Source: Haematococcus lacustris (lineage: Eukaryota > Chlorophyta > Chlorophyceae > Chlamydomonadales > Haematococcaceae). Taken from it: 64,000 bases of DNA. Shown in pieces: positions 51,906 to 63,773 of the stretch. The stretch's first letter is position 1. Each line of letters opens with the position of its first letter. Both the position numbers and the translations under genes were made by a program. The notes beneath the pieces were generated by a model that worked only from the letters and a program-made list of their open reading frames with translations, was not told the DNA's origin and searched no databases. Where the stretch lies: NCBI GenBank assembly GCA_030144725.1, contig JASKMD010000008.1:18221574-18285573 (forward strand), written 5' to 3'.

Positions 51906-54831
51906 AGCTGCGGCTGAGGCTGTGCGCTGGCACAAAGAACATACGGCCGTAGCCCTCCCCGTCCTCAAAGCTGGTCACAAAGACTGTGAAGATCTTGGTG
52001 GCATCAAACATATACCAATGCTGATCTCCATAGCCCTGGTGCATGCTGCCCATGGCTGACTGCTGCGGGCGGTCCTCAACAGATGGATGGGGGTCAGCCT
52101 GCCGCTGTGATGCACCGGCTGCAAGCCTCTGGGACTTCCTGGTGCCACCTGTGCTGGCTGCCTCCGCTGCTGCCTGCTCCACCCCACGCTTTGCTGACCT
52201 GTGCTGCTGTGGCCCACCTATACCGCTGGGCCCAGCAGCCCCTTCTGCATCTCCGTCTCCTGGTGGCTCTCCCCCCCCCTGGCCTCCTGCGTTAGCCACT
52301 GCTCCAGCTCCTGCTGCTTGCTGTGGCCTGGGAACAGCCTGACCAGTTGCTGCCAAACATGAGGGGTGGGATGTAGGGCGGGTCAAGTAGATGCGGCTGA
52401 CTGCTAGGCGTAGGAACACCCCAGGCAGCTTGGGGTGCTCCAAACGAACCCAGAACAGCACATGGCCAGCCCAAATGGCCCACTTGTCGTCATCGAGCCT
52501 GAACGGGATGCTGACCCAGGTGTTGTTGCGGGTTGAGGGGCGTTTGTACACACTGCTGAACACGATGGTGCCATTGCAGTCTGCTCGCTGGTAGTACCGC
52601 ACTGGATACGGGGGTGCAGGGTCAGCGACCTGTAGATCCTCCTTGGCCTCCTCCTCTGCCTCCCTTGCGGTTAGGGCCTCACCGAACACCTGCTTGACGT
52701 GCCATGGGCGCCATGGGGTGGCATCGTCGCTTTTCTGCAGATCTTGGACTGCCTTCATGCAGCCCCTCATCATGGCACCCGGGCTGTTCTGCAGTGGGCA
52801 CTCTGCATTGCCCGCTCCCAGCAGCAGGGCCTGCTGCCCGTCCTGTGTCAGCTCATCCTTCAGGCGGGCCTTGTAGTCCTGCTGTGCCTCCGGCTCAGCC
52901 CGGTCAAGCAGCCTCTTGCTGGCGTTATGCCCGGCCACCCGCATGGCAATGTGGGCATCCAGCTGGGCTCCAGGAATGCCGCTGGTGGTGATGGACTTCA
53001 AGTCATGCAGGTCACGCTCGATCCAGAGCTCGCCAAACAGGTATGTCCTGCCCACATTGCTCTCTTGCATGAACAGCCTGTGCACACCACAGCCATGATT
53101 CCATGTTCATGCATGGTCTGCCTGCTGATGCATGCATTGTTGATTGGTAAGGTTGGCCTGCATGCTACTGTTAAAACTCTCACCTGCAAGCCGTTGTGTG
53201 GAGGTTGGGGCAGACTTGGTCAGTAGGTACAGACAGCTTGTCCTTGTTGTCGCCGTGCGCAGCTGGAAGCAGAGGATCACGGCGGCAGCGCTCCAACCTG
53301 GCTGCATAGGTCTTCAGATGTGCATAGCCTGCCGCCATCCCCGCAGGTGTGGCGCTGTTCTCCGAGCCTGAATTGGGCAGACAAATGCTCATTGTTAGGT
53401 ATATGTTAGTCATCATGCACCGGGGGATTGTTAGGTATATGTTAGTCATCATGGGACCGTGCCTGTAGATGCTTGTTTGTAATTTACCAGGTGTCAAGTA
53501 GTGCAGCATAGCGCCCTCCAAGGCTGTCCACAACCCACGGTAGGGCTCTGGCAAAAGGTTGCCCCGCAACACGATGGGTGAGAAGTGCACATACCAGTGC
53601 TTGTAGTCCTCCATGCGCCATCCACTGCATGATGACATGGGCATTGCAGCACCCGGGCAATCATAAGCGTGTCATGACATGCACCTTGCATTGTCATCAT
53701 CCTTGCCATTCAGTTGTGATATGATTATGACATACTGCACAACATGATTATGGCTTACGTGCGGTTGGCAAGGTCTCCCAGGTCCCGTCCCAAGTCAGAT
53801 GGGGATTGAATGGCTGCTCCACGCTTCACTATCTCACGCCGCACATCAATGTGAAGGCCATCTGCACTCATGAACCACTCCAGCTGGTGCTTCAGCAAGC
53901 CATACATGAAGCTGTGGTACACAGGCACCAGGTGGGCCAACCGGGCGTCCAGGTGTTGCAGCAGCAGGGGCAGGAGGGGCTGAGCGTGGCAGCCCACCAC
54001 CCTAGGTTCGCCTTGAGACCACCCATGGATGAAGGGGGCACCTCGGTCCATGATCTGCTCGTGGGTGAACTTCATGCGCACGTCATAGATGAGCACATAC
54101 TCCTGCAGTCCGCCACCGCAAGCAAGGATGGTGTGTGCCAAGGGATCCTTGTCTGTTTTCAATAGCACATGCTNNNNNNNNNNNNNNNNNNNNNNNNNNN
54201 NNNNNNNNNNNNNNNNNNNNNNNNNNNNNNNNNNNNNNNNNNNNNNNNNNNNNNNNNNNNNNNNNNNNNNNNNNNNNNNNNNNNNNNNNNNNNNNNNNNN
54301 NNNNNNNNNNNNNNNNNNNNNNNNNNNNNNNNNNNNNNNNNNNNNNNNNNNNNNNNNNNNNNNNNNNNNNNNNNNNNNNNNNNNNNNNNNNNNNNNNNNN
54401 NNNNNNNNNNNNNNNNNNNNNNNNNNNNNNNNNNNNNNNNNNNNNNNNNNNNNNNNNNNNNNNNNNNNNNNNNNNNNNNNNNNNNNNNNNNNNNNNNNNN
54501 NNNNNNNNNNNNNNNNNNNNNNNNNNNNNNNNNNNNNNNNNNNNNNNNNNNNNNNNNNNNNNNNNNNNNNNNNNNNNNNNNNNNNNNNNNNNNNNNNNNN
54601 NNNNNNNNNNNNNNNNNNNNNNNNNNNNNNNNNNNNNNNNNNNNNNNNNNNNNNNNNNNNNNNNNNNNNNNNNTGCACCTCAGTGACCCCGTGTAAAGGG
54701 ATCCAGGTGTCTAGATAGTGTTCACAAATACCCGAAGAAGGCATAACACGCGACAATACTGAACTCTGGGTTGATGCAAGCAGTGCCTCAGGTTTGTAGT
54801 GATGTTGATCCCATGCCATTTGACTAGACAT
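51904..54831 (-). CDS. tnp2/CACTA-like transposase, interrupted by assembly gap
   Basis: Minus-strand exons: 54831 to the N gap (start MSSQMAWDQHHYKPEALL), gap edge 54173 to 53759, 53624-53488, 53367-53184 and 53077-51904 (stop 51904-51906). The last four agree in phase at every junction. Segments ILACGGGLQEYVLIYDV, LVPVYHSFMYGLLKHQLEWF, GWRMEDYKHWYVHFSPIVLRGNLLPEPYRGLW and FMQESNVGRTYLFGELWIERDLHDLKS are arranged like the C-terminal half of tnp2/Plavaka-type transposases (the DxxHN-like region, the W..F..PVVL.G.LP segment, and the E-WxER helix before it ends). The long C-terminal tail is Gly/Ala/Arg-rich (GGTRKSQRLAAGASQRQ) and may bind DNA. The catalytic core lies partly in the gap. It would excise and insert both elements by binding the arrays. 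The KDZ group is an alternative. Confidence 0.7.
54174..54673. other. Assembly gap (500 N)
   Basis: Exactly 500 unknown bases lie inside the transposase gene, a conventional placeholder size, so the true gap length is unknown. Confidence 0.99.
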
Positions 54832-54877
54832 TCGAAAGTCCATTGAGGCCACGCGCACACTAGCGAGGCTACACACA
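54832..54877. promoter_or_regulatory. 46-bp divergent start region, transposase / dioxygenase
   Basis: Only 46 bp separate the two opposite ATGs, so both genes must share promoter elements, partly inside coding or gap sequence. Confidence 0.5.
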
Positions 54878-57800
54878 ATGGCAGCAGCAGCAGACAATAA
54901 GGCTTTGGAAGAAGTCGCCGGTGACATGATTAACTTTCTGGCGCGATGCGGCCCCCGCAACCAGGTAAACGCATAATCTAGCCTAACACGCCACATCGGT
55001 AGCACAACACTCATCCAAGATGGCTACTTGCATGTAGGATGGGACAGGCCTGGCCAACATGAATGCCCCCTGGCATGATGTGTGTTGTGGATTTTGCGTG
55101 GCCAAAACTGTTGTGCCCTGTGATATGGCCACACAGAGTAAGACAGAGGCGATAGTGGAAAAGTGAGTGCCCATGCACCCCAATGCTCATGAGGACGTGC
55201 CGAAGTGTGTGCCATGTTTGCAATCCAGGACCTGGAAATTGGTTGCAACGAAGTACCCCCAACCAGGTTCCCCAAACAGGCTGAAGTGGGACAAGTACTT
55301 CGCCTTCTTCAACGACCATTTCCAGGGCATACAAGAACCCAGTCCCCCTGAGGGGTTAAAGCCATTCGCTAGCTTGTGGATCATATACAAGACAGGTGAT
55401 GAGTGGGCATGACTAACTAGTTGTCAGCAGGCCTTCAAGGTAGCCATGCCTTCATGTCACTATTAACTATCATGTGCAGATGCGAAGATGAAGAGTCAAG
55501 GAGACACAGATTATGTGTACCTATGTGAAGTGCAGGGCAGAAAGGATTGTGCTACTTTGACAGAGTTTGTGTTGAGCACTGAGCCCCCTACCCTTCCCTC
55601 TCCAGCCCCCTCCCCTGCCCCCCAGCCATCCCCAGCAGCAGGAGTGCAGCAGCTTCCTGCCCCCTCCCCTGCCCCCCAGCCATCCCCAGCAGCAGGAGTG
55701 CAGCAGCCCCCTGCCCCCTCCCCTGCCCCCCAGCCATCCTCAGCAGCAGGAGTGCAGCAGCTTCCTGCCCCCTCCCCCGCCCCCCAGCCATCCCCAGCAG
55801 CAGGAGTGCAGCAGCCCCCTGCCCCCTCCCCTGCCCCCCAGCCGTCCCCAGCAGCAGGAGTGCAGCAGCCCCCTGCCCCCTCCCCTGCCCCCCAGCCATC
55901 CCCAGCAGCAGGAGTGCAGCAGCTTCCTGCCCCCTCCCCCGCCCCCCAGCCATCCCCAGCAGCAGGAGTGCAGCAGCCCCCTGCCCCCTCCCCTGCCCCC
56001 CAGCCGTCCCCAGCAGCAGGAGTGCAGCAGCCCCCTGCCCCCTCCCCTGCCCCCCAGCCATCCCCAGCAGCAGGTGTGCAGCAGCACCCAGCCCCAACCA
56101 CTGTCCAACAGCCAGCCTCAGCAGGGGTTGTGCGACAGCCCCCCGCCACACCAACAGCGGGTGTACGTGGATTGAAGGCCCCCACCACAGGCCTAGGAAC
56201 TGCCCTGCCTGCAGGTGTACTGCGGAGCACTGCCTTCTCACCTGTCCTGCGGCGTGCACCAGCAGCACGTGTGCAACTCAGCCTTGCCCCCTCCATTCCC
56301 CTGTCGCCTACACCAGCAGCAGGTGGGCAGCATCAGCACCATCCGCCAGTGCAGCACCACCGACAGACACGCAGAGGGCAGTGGGCACAGGTGGGCACCA
56401 GCCCCAGGGCGACAGGCACAGCAGCAGGTGGGCAGCAGCACCAGCAGCAGCAGCAGGACCAGCGACAGGTGACTGAAGAGGAGCAGCAGCAGCCTGGAGG
56501 GGAGGGTGCTGGTCCCTCATCATCCAAGAGGCCGAGGCCTGCCGAGGATCAGGTAGGATCACAACATTACAGCACATAGGAGCAAGACAGCATCATAAAG
56601 CATTGTGACAGTGGCTCAGATTCCCATTGCTTCATTTGCCATTGCAGGCCCTCATACAGTGCCTGATTCAGAAGGTGGACACCGTGCAGGACACAGTCAA
56701 CAGATTGGAGGTGAGACCCAAGCTGCCAAAGAGGCATAACAGCATTTCCAACTTGTAAACGACCACACTGAATGTAGGATGAGCTGGTGGGCAGAAGGAG
56801 GCTCCACGTGTTGGCAAACACAGCCCTGACTGGAAGTGGCCAGCCAGGAGAGCAGGTGATCAGCTACAAACAGCCTACAACAGGTTTAAACCTAGTGCAC
56901 GGTTTAACTGACTCCAGCTGTGGCTCAGTAGGATATGTGTGGATTGTGTTTGCAGGCAAGCACAGGAGGCACCCTGCTGCATGGAGGAGCAGTGCGGTTT
57001 CCAAAGAATACACAGGTACGAAAGGCATAACTAGCTGATATGAATTGATAGTGACGGGTACTTGTGAGCATGTCGTGCATTGCTACCTTGCACGCAGGGA
57101 ATGGTGTATCAGCTGCCCACCTTGCTGCCATACACAGGGGAGGTCTACCAGCCTCATGAGCTAGAGCAGTGTCGCCGAGCAGCTCTAGCTAATGGCCTGA
57201 CCATCTTCCAGCTGCCCCAGCTAGCCATAGATATGGCAGCGGTGGTTGCGGCCAGCATCTTGATCACCAGGGTCTATAACCACATGGTGTTCAGCTCGGT
57301 CAATGCCAACAGCAAGACACAGTATGGCACTGGCCAGAGGGTGCAGGTGGTGTTGGCCAAGTCTGACAAGAACAGCAGTGGCGACCTTGACACCACCCTA
57401 ACGTTGTTGACAGACAACTATAACGCGGCTGTGTACAGCAATCTGTCAGCAGAGAAGAAGAAGCAGGTGAGAAGACAGATAGATTAAGGCGTGCAACAGA
57501 TGACACAAGCCACAGCAGTAGTACATAGCCATTGCGGCATTGAGGCATTTCCTAACTTACCTAGAGTCAGGGCTGCATAGAGCACAATAGACAGCACTCT
57601 GGGTGTGTTTGCAGGTGGATGAGGCAAAGAAGGTGTTGGCCCAGTACCTCACTCTCCTGCAGCCGGTGCTGAGGCAGCTGCTGGGCCGCCCCCTGAACGC
57701 CCTAGCTACCATCATCACTGACCCCACCTGGCAGCGTCGCCTGAACAGGAATGGGAAGCTGGTGACTACACTGGCCCAGCAGCTGGCTCAGGCCCAGGCT

Positions 57801-58313
57801 CCCCACACCGACTTCCTCCCTGTTGGCCCAGGGATGGATGACGGCCTGGTGTTTCTGCTGGCTCTCCAGGACTTCCCCCTGGTTGCCTACATGGGCAGCC
57901 ACAAACTGTCCCGGTTGGCTGCAGCCCATTGCCGGCGGACGGCAGATGGTCAGAAGCAAGTGGTGGAAGTGAAGGACATGGATGCCCTGGCCATGACCTT
58001 GCCACATCAACTGGGCACAGAGGTCCTGGTGAAGGCTGGGCAGCTGGTGTTGTTCCGAGGCAACACAGTGCATGCTGGCAACGTGGGGGTGGCTGGCTCG
58101 TGCTGCGCCAGGCTGTATGGCTTTGGCCGGCCTGACACAGTGGCTGACAACACCACCATGAACACCTCTGAGCTGGGGGACTTGTACCATGGGTTGTTTC
58201 AGCCCATCCAGGATGAGGGCATTGGGCCCAAGATGGCAGACTGGAACAGGCGCGGCATGGCAGGCCAGTGGGTCAGAATCTCAGAGCCATACAGGCCTGA
58301 TCAGCGTATTTGA
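54878..58313 (+). CDS. 2-oxoglutarate/Fe(II) dioxygenase-like protein carried by the transposon
   Basis: Exons: 54878-54964, about 55229-55395, 55480-56552, 56648-56710, 56778-56855, 56956-57015, 57098-57466 and 57615-58313. From 55395 on all phases agree; one phase step between exons 1 and 2 is unresolved. The middle exon encodes 18-residue Pro/Ala repeats. The last exon has the double-stranded beta-helix signature: HTD at residues 64-66 (HxD), then DGLVFLLALQDFPLVAYMGSHKL, GQLVLFRGNTVHAGN (His153) and CARLYGFG (Arg166), the pattern H-x-D...H...R/K that binds iron and 2-oxoglutarate. Such enzymes hydroxylate nucleic-acid bases, proteins or small molecules; TET/JBP base oxidases are known to accompany some algal and fungal transposons (family knowledge). 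The substrate here is unknown. A short coiled stretch (LIQCLIQKVDTVQDTVNRLE) precedes. Confidence 0.7.
55590..56090 (+). repeat. 54-bp coding minisatellite in the dioxygenase gene
   Basis: About nine tandem 54-bp units encode PAPSPAPQPSPAAGVQQ plus one variable residue. Unit length is a multiple of three, so the frame is kept; unit order shows duplication of blocks. Confidence 0.93.
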
Positions 58314-58375
58314 ACGATTGACAATGCATGGACAGCAAACTGGGGTTCAGCTACAGCAAAGGGTTTGGTGTGATG

Positions 58376-61272
58376 CCAGGATCCTGTGGACCAAGACTCT
58401 GCGGTGTGGAGCCAGGACCCTGTAGGTGTGCAGCAAGACCCTGAGGTGTGGTGCCAGGACCCAGTGGTGCCAGGACCCTGTGGTGAGGGACCAGGACCCT
58501 GTGGAGCCAGGACCCTGTGGTGAGGGACCAGGACCCTGTGGTGCCAGGACCCTGTGGTGAGAGGCCAGGACCCTGTAGGTATGCAGCAGGACCCTGTGGT
58601 GAGGAGCCAGGACCATGTGGTGCCAGGACCCTGTGGTGTGGTGCCTGAACCCTGTGGGCCAGGACCCTGTAGCCGTGCGGCAAGACCCTGTAAGCAAATG
58701 TCGCAGGACCCTGTAAGCGTGCGGCAGAACACTGCAGAAGTGTGTCATAGGACCATGTAGGCGTGCGGCAGAACCCTGTAGACGTGTGTCGCAGAACCCT
58801 GTAGCTGTGCGGCAGAACCCTGTAGACATGTGTCGCAGGACCCTGTAGACGTGCGGCAGAACCCTGTAGACGTGGGTCGCAGGACCCTGTAGCCGTGCGG
58901 CAGAACCCTGTAAACAAACGTCGCAGGACCCTGTAGGCGTGCGGCAGAACCCTGTAGACGTGGGTAACAGGACCCTGTAGGCGTGCGGCAGAACCCTGTA
59001 GACGTGTGTCGTAGGACCCTGTAGCCGTGCGGCAGAACCCTGTAGACATGTGTCGCAGAACCCTGTAGGCGTGCGGCAGAACCCTGTAGGCGTGCGGCAG
59101 AACCCTGTAGACATGTGTCGCAGGACCCTGTAGGCGTGCGGCAGAACCCTGTAGACGTGGGTCGCAGGACCCTGTAGCCGTGCGGCAGAACCCTGTAAAC
59201 AAACGTCGCAGGACCCTGTAGGCGTGCGGCAGAACCCTGTAGACTAATGCAGCAGGACCCTGTAGGCGTGCGGCAGAACCCTGTAGACATGTGTCGCACA
59301 ACCCTGTAGGCGTGCGGCAGAACCCTGTAGACGTGGGTCGCAGGACCCTGTAGCCGTGCGGCAGAACCCTGTAAACAAACGTCGCAGGACCCTGTAGGCG
59401 TGCGGCAGAACCCTGTAGACGTGGGTAACAGGACCCTGTAGGCGTGCGGCAGAACCCTGTAGACGTGGGTCGCACAACCCTGTAGCCGTGCGGCAGAACC
59501 CTGTAGACGTGTGTCGTAGGACCCTGTAGGCGTGCGGCAGAACCCTGTAGACTAATGCAGCAGGACCCTGTAGGCGTGCGGCAGAACCCTGTAGACGTGT
59601 GTCACAGGACCCTGTAGGCGTGCGGCAGAACCCTGTAGACGTGGGTCACAGGACCCTGTAGGCGTGCGGCAGAACCCTGTAGTTATGTGTCGCAGGACCC
59701 TGTAGGCGTGCGGCAGAACCCTGTAGACGTGTGTCGTAGGACCCTGTAGGCGTGCGGCAGAACCCTGTCAACTAATGCAGCAGGACCCTGTAGGCGTGCG
59801 GCAGAACCCTGTAGACATGTGTGGCAGGACCCTGTAGCCGTGCGGCAGAACCCTGTAGAAGTGTGACGCAGGACCCTGTAGGCGTGCGGCAGAACCCTGT
59901 AGACATGTGTCGCAGGACCCTGTAGGCGTGCGGCAGAACCCTGTAGACGTGGGTCGCAGGACCCTGTAGCCGTGCGGCAGAACCCTGTAGCCAAACGTCG
60001 CAGGACCCTGTAGGCGTGCGGCAGAACCCTGTAGACGTGGGTCGCACAACCCTGTAGGCGTGCGGCAGAACCCTGTAGACGTGTGTCGTAGGACCCTGTA
60101 GGCGTGCGGCAGAACCCTGTACACTAATGCAGCAGGACCCTGTAGCCGTGCGGCAGAACCCTGTAGACGTGTGTCACAGGACCCTGTAGGCGTGCGGCAG
60201 AACCCTGTAGACGTGTGTCGTAGGACCCTGTAGGCGTGCGGCAGAACCCTGTAGACATGTGTCGCAGAACCCTGTAGGCGTGCGGCAGAACCCTGTAGAC
60301 GTGGGTCGCACAACCCTGTAGGCGTGCGGCAGAACCCTGTAGACATGTGTCGCAGGACCCTGTAGGCGTGCGGCAGAACCCTGTAGACGTGGGTCGCACA
60401 ACCCTGTAGGCGTGCGGCAGAACCCTGTAGACATGTGTCGCAGGACCCTGTAGGCGTGCGGCAGAACCCTGTAGACAAGTGTCGCAGGACCCTGTAGGCG
60501 TGCGGCAGAACCCTGTAGACAAACGTCGCAGGACCCTGTAGCCGTGCGGCAGGACCCTGTCAACGAGTGTCGCAGGACCCTGTAGGCGTGCGCCTGGACC
60601 CTGTAGACAAACGTCGCAGGACCCTGTAGCCGTGCGCCAGGACCCTGTAGACAAATGTCGCAGGACCCTGTAGCCCCAAACCTGGTGGTATGGTGCCAGG
60701 ACCCTGTGGGGTGTTGCCAGGACCCTGTGGGCCAGACCCTGTGGTGTGGTGCCAGAACCCTGTGGTGTGATGCCATGACCCTGTGATGCCAGGACCCTGT
60801 GGTGTGGTGCCAGAACCCTGTGGTCCAGGACCCTGTGGCTGTGCAGCAGGACCCTGTGGTGCCAGAACCCTGTGGTGTGGTGCCAGAACCCTGTGGTGAG
60901 GTGCCAGGACCCTGTGGGCCAGGACCCTGTGGTGAGGGACCAGGACCCTGTGGTTCCAGGACCCTGTCATGTGGTACCAGGACCCTGTAAGCCAGGACCC
61001 TGTAGGTGTGCAGCAGGACCCTGTGGTGAGGTGCCAGGACCCTGTGGTGCCAGGACCCTGAGGTGAGGTGCCAGGACCCTGTGGGCCAGAACCCTGTGGT
61101 CAGGTGCCAGGACCCTGTAGGTGTGCAGCAGGACCCTGTGGTGTGGTACCAGGACCCTGTGGTGCCAGAACCCTGTGGTGAGGGGCCAGGACCCTGTGAG
61201 CCAGAACCCTGTGGTGTGGTACCAGGACCCTGTGAGGAAAGGAAATCATCGTAGGACCCTGTACAGGGTCCT
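58376..61272 (-). repeat. Right subterminal array of the 11.5-kb element
   Basis: The inner zone (58376-58680) and outer zone (60670-61270) have GGTGCCAGGACCCTGTGGTG-type units. The middle zone (58680-60670) has about 45 units of 44 bp alternating GCGGCAGAACCCTGTAG and a variable CGTGTGTCGCAGGACCCTGTAG half. Orientation is opposite to the left array. It starts 63 bp after the dioxygenase stop. Confidence 0.95.
61253..61272. other. Perfect 20-bp palindrome at array edge
   Basis: AGGACCCTGTACAGGGTCCT, identical to 44269-44288. Further palindromic doublets lie at 61403-61480. Confidence 0.95.
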
Positions 61273-63773
61273 GGCACACATGGTCAAAAGCATCCAAACG
61301 AGGTCAACAGGACCAACCACAAGCTATGGAGGAATCCTAACATGGTTCTATCACATAGGGATGCAAGGAATGATTATAATATCAACACTCATAGGGTACA
61401 CAGGACCCTGTACAGGGTCGGCAGGACCCTGTACAGGGTCCTACGACCATGATGACGCTAGGAACCTGTACAGGGTCCTAGGACACGGGCCATAGCTCAT
61501 CACTGGCTTAGACTTTTTGCATGCCACCTACTAGGTTGGGCAGCTGTAACCACCCTTTACAACCTCTCATACTCACATTTCATGAAAAGTCACTTTGGTC
61601 ACACGGTGCCAACTCCCTTAGCCAAAATCAGGGTCACAGCCCCACACCTGGCCCAGCAACTCGACACCGAGTGAGAACTACACTTTGGTCCAAGAGAGTC
61701 CTGTCATCCTCTAGGTCACAGCAACCCACATACCAAGTCTTAGACCTCAACTCCCAGGTTTTTCAAGCCAGCCAGGCCTTAATTTGCACGAGTGCTTGTG
61801 CATATTGCCGGCACTGTGAACCCTGCAGACCCTTTGTCCCGGATTGTGCACGATTCTCCAGAAAGTGTCTCGGTGTGTGCTGTCACCACCAGGAGGCAGG
61901 TTAAGCTTTCTTTGGAGGGGGGGGGAGCTCGTGAGGCTGGCCTTCGTGCCGCTGCCCCGGCTGCCATCAGTGCGAAATCCCCCCTTGCTCTGTCACAATT
62001 TGAGAAAGATACCACGTGTGTTGAAGCCATGTTGGACCCGATAGGGTCTGAGACCCCTGTTACACAGATTGAGACAGCGCAGTATCCTGCGGCTCCAGCT
62101 GCTCCTATGGGACTTTCTGATCAACTGACCCTTGGATACCAGCAGGACCCGGCGTTTACTGCTGGAGCTGATCATTCTGGAATGTACCAGGACACTGATG
62201 GTCTCTGGCGGATCTCTGGTAAGGACTTAGTGGTGGTCCCCAATGTGCCTAAACTGCGTGAACACATCTTGCATGAGATGCATGATGCTGCTTATGCTGG
62301 CCATGTGGGAATGACCAAAACCCTCGAGCGTGTCACACGTGTATTCTGGTGGAACACTGTGCGTGCTGATGTAAGGGACTATGTTGGGACATGTGATGCG
62401 TGTCAACGCGATAAATCCTCCAACTCTAAGCCAGGTGGTCTGTTGAGACCCCTGACTGTCCCAGGGTATCGGTGGGAACATGTGTCTATGGACCTTGTGA
62501 CCAAGCTGCCTACTGGGACCCATGGCTATGATGCCATCTGTGTCATTGTTGACCGCCTGAGCAAAATGGTGCATTTTGTGCCCTGCAAGGAGTCCATGAA
62601 TGCCATGGCCTTCACCCGGCTGTTCATTAACAATGTATTCAGGTTACACGGCCTTCCGGCTGAAGTACTCACCGATCGTGGTGCACACTTTAATAATAAG
62701 TTCTGGCATGCTGTTAAAAAGCTGCTGGGTATGAAGACTAATATGTCTACTGCCTACAGGCCACAGAGTGATGGCCAGACTGAGAGGTACAATCGTGTAC
62801 TTGAGGAAATGCTTCGTCATTACATCTCTCCCACTCAGGCTGACTGGCCTGATCACCTTGCCTTGGCTGAGTTTGCCGTAAACAACTCATCTATATCATC
62901 AGGAGTCTATACACTCCACGCCCTTCTTCCTCAACACAGGCCAGAGCCCTGTCACTCCTGGGCTGCGTGACCTGCCTGATGGCGGCCGCTGTCCCTCTGC
63001 CCATGCCTTTGCCACGTGGTGGAAAGAAGGTGTTGCCCATGCAAGGCGGCACATGGCTGATGCTCAGGCCAGGTACAAGCGTCATGCTGACACTGGTCTG
63101 AAAGACGTGGAGTTTGAGGTGGGTGCACAGGTCTTACTGAGCACCAGGAACCTGCGCATTAAGACAGGCAAGGTCCGCAAGTTTGTGCCACGTTATGTAG
63201 GACCCTTCGTGGTTGAGGCTAAGATCAATGCCAATGCCTACAGACTCACTCTGCCTGCCACCATGAGCAGGCTGCATCCTGTCTTCCATGTATCACTGCT
63301 CAAGAAGTACTCTGGCAGTGACGTGGGCATCATGCCTCCTCCTGTGGAATGGATGGATGAGACTCCTGTGTACTATGTTGAGCGTTTGCTTGACCACAGA
63401 TATGTCCGTGCAGGAAAGGCTGGGGAGTTCCTGGTCCAGTGGGAAGGCTATGACGCCTCCTTTAATACCTGGGAGCCACGAGCCAACCTGACTGGCTGTG
63501 ACAAGCTTCTGGCTGAGTACAATGCCATCCACTGTCTCAAGTGAAGACCCAGCCTGATTAGTGTTCCTGCTACGGTGCTGTGGTGTGCTATGGGTTGTGC
63601 TGTGTGTGAGCAGCCTTCTGGCTGGATGGTTGCATTCTTGCACCTGAGCTATCATGCTCCTGGCTATCATGTGTGATTAACCAATCATGGTTCACACTAG
63701 CCTCAATAAGCAGTATTGGCTGCGAGTCCTTGGATCTCCTTGGGCGGAACGGACCTCTTCTGGGGGGGGTGAA

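Larger units (their letters stand above)
50339..61794. mobile_element. Autonomous-type CACTA-like transposon with transposase and dioxygenase genes, 11,456 bp
   Basis: The left end CACTCGCGCCGATTAAGGCC and reversed right end CACTCGTGCAAATTAAGGCC are flanked by CT (50337-50338 and 61795-61796). Removing the element with one CT rejoins the Gypsy pol frame (Ser-Leu-Val-His), which fixes its borders to the base. Layout: terminal repeat, left array (50492-51905), transposase gene (minus), 46-bp divergent promoter, dioxygenase-like gene (plus), right array (58376-61272), palindromes, terminal repeat. CACT termini, a 2-bp duplication, subterminal repeats and a tnp2-like protein place it near CACTA/CMC transposons. 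Confidence 0.88.
48324..63544 (+). pseudogene. pol: pol of the Gypsy element, split by nested transposon
   Basis: In frame with gag after a single TAG. Domains in order: aspartic protease (FLCDTGATHSFIS, about 48475), reverse transcriptase (CIDYRQLNKITLRDQYPLPR; LDLQAGYHQIRI; YLDDILVMS with the catalytic YLDD about 49600), RNase H (VYCDASLQGLGAVLM; TDHQPL), interruption at 50338, then from 61795 integrase with HHCC finger (LHEMHDAAYAGHVGM...CDACQ), the three acidic catalytic residues in MDLVTKLP, LTDRGAHF and NRVLEEML, and a C-terminal chromodomain (FLVQWEGYDASFNTWEP, about 63427-63478). A frameshift near 62905 separates integrase core from tail. The chromodomain places it among chromoviruses, whose integrases target modified histones. 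Confidence 0.9.

Noticed and set aside
54089..55014. Open frames running through the N gap
   Set aside because: Unknown bases have no stops; only the flanking exons can be supported.
55511..56296. Minus-strand frames rich in Gly/Cys opposite the dioxygenase gene
   Set aside because: They mirror the 54-bp Pro/Ala coding minisatellite.
58351..61277. The spaced 44-bp repeats looked at first like a CRISPR array
   Set aside because: Both halves of each unit are repeated with no unique spacers, the genome is eukaryotic, and the arrays lie inside transposon ends.
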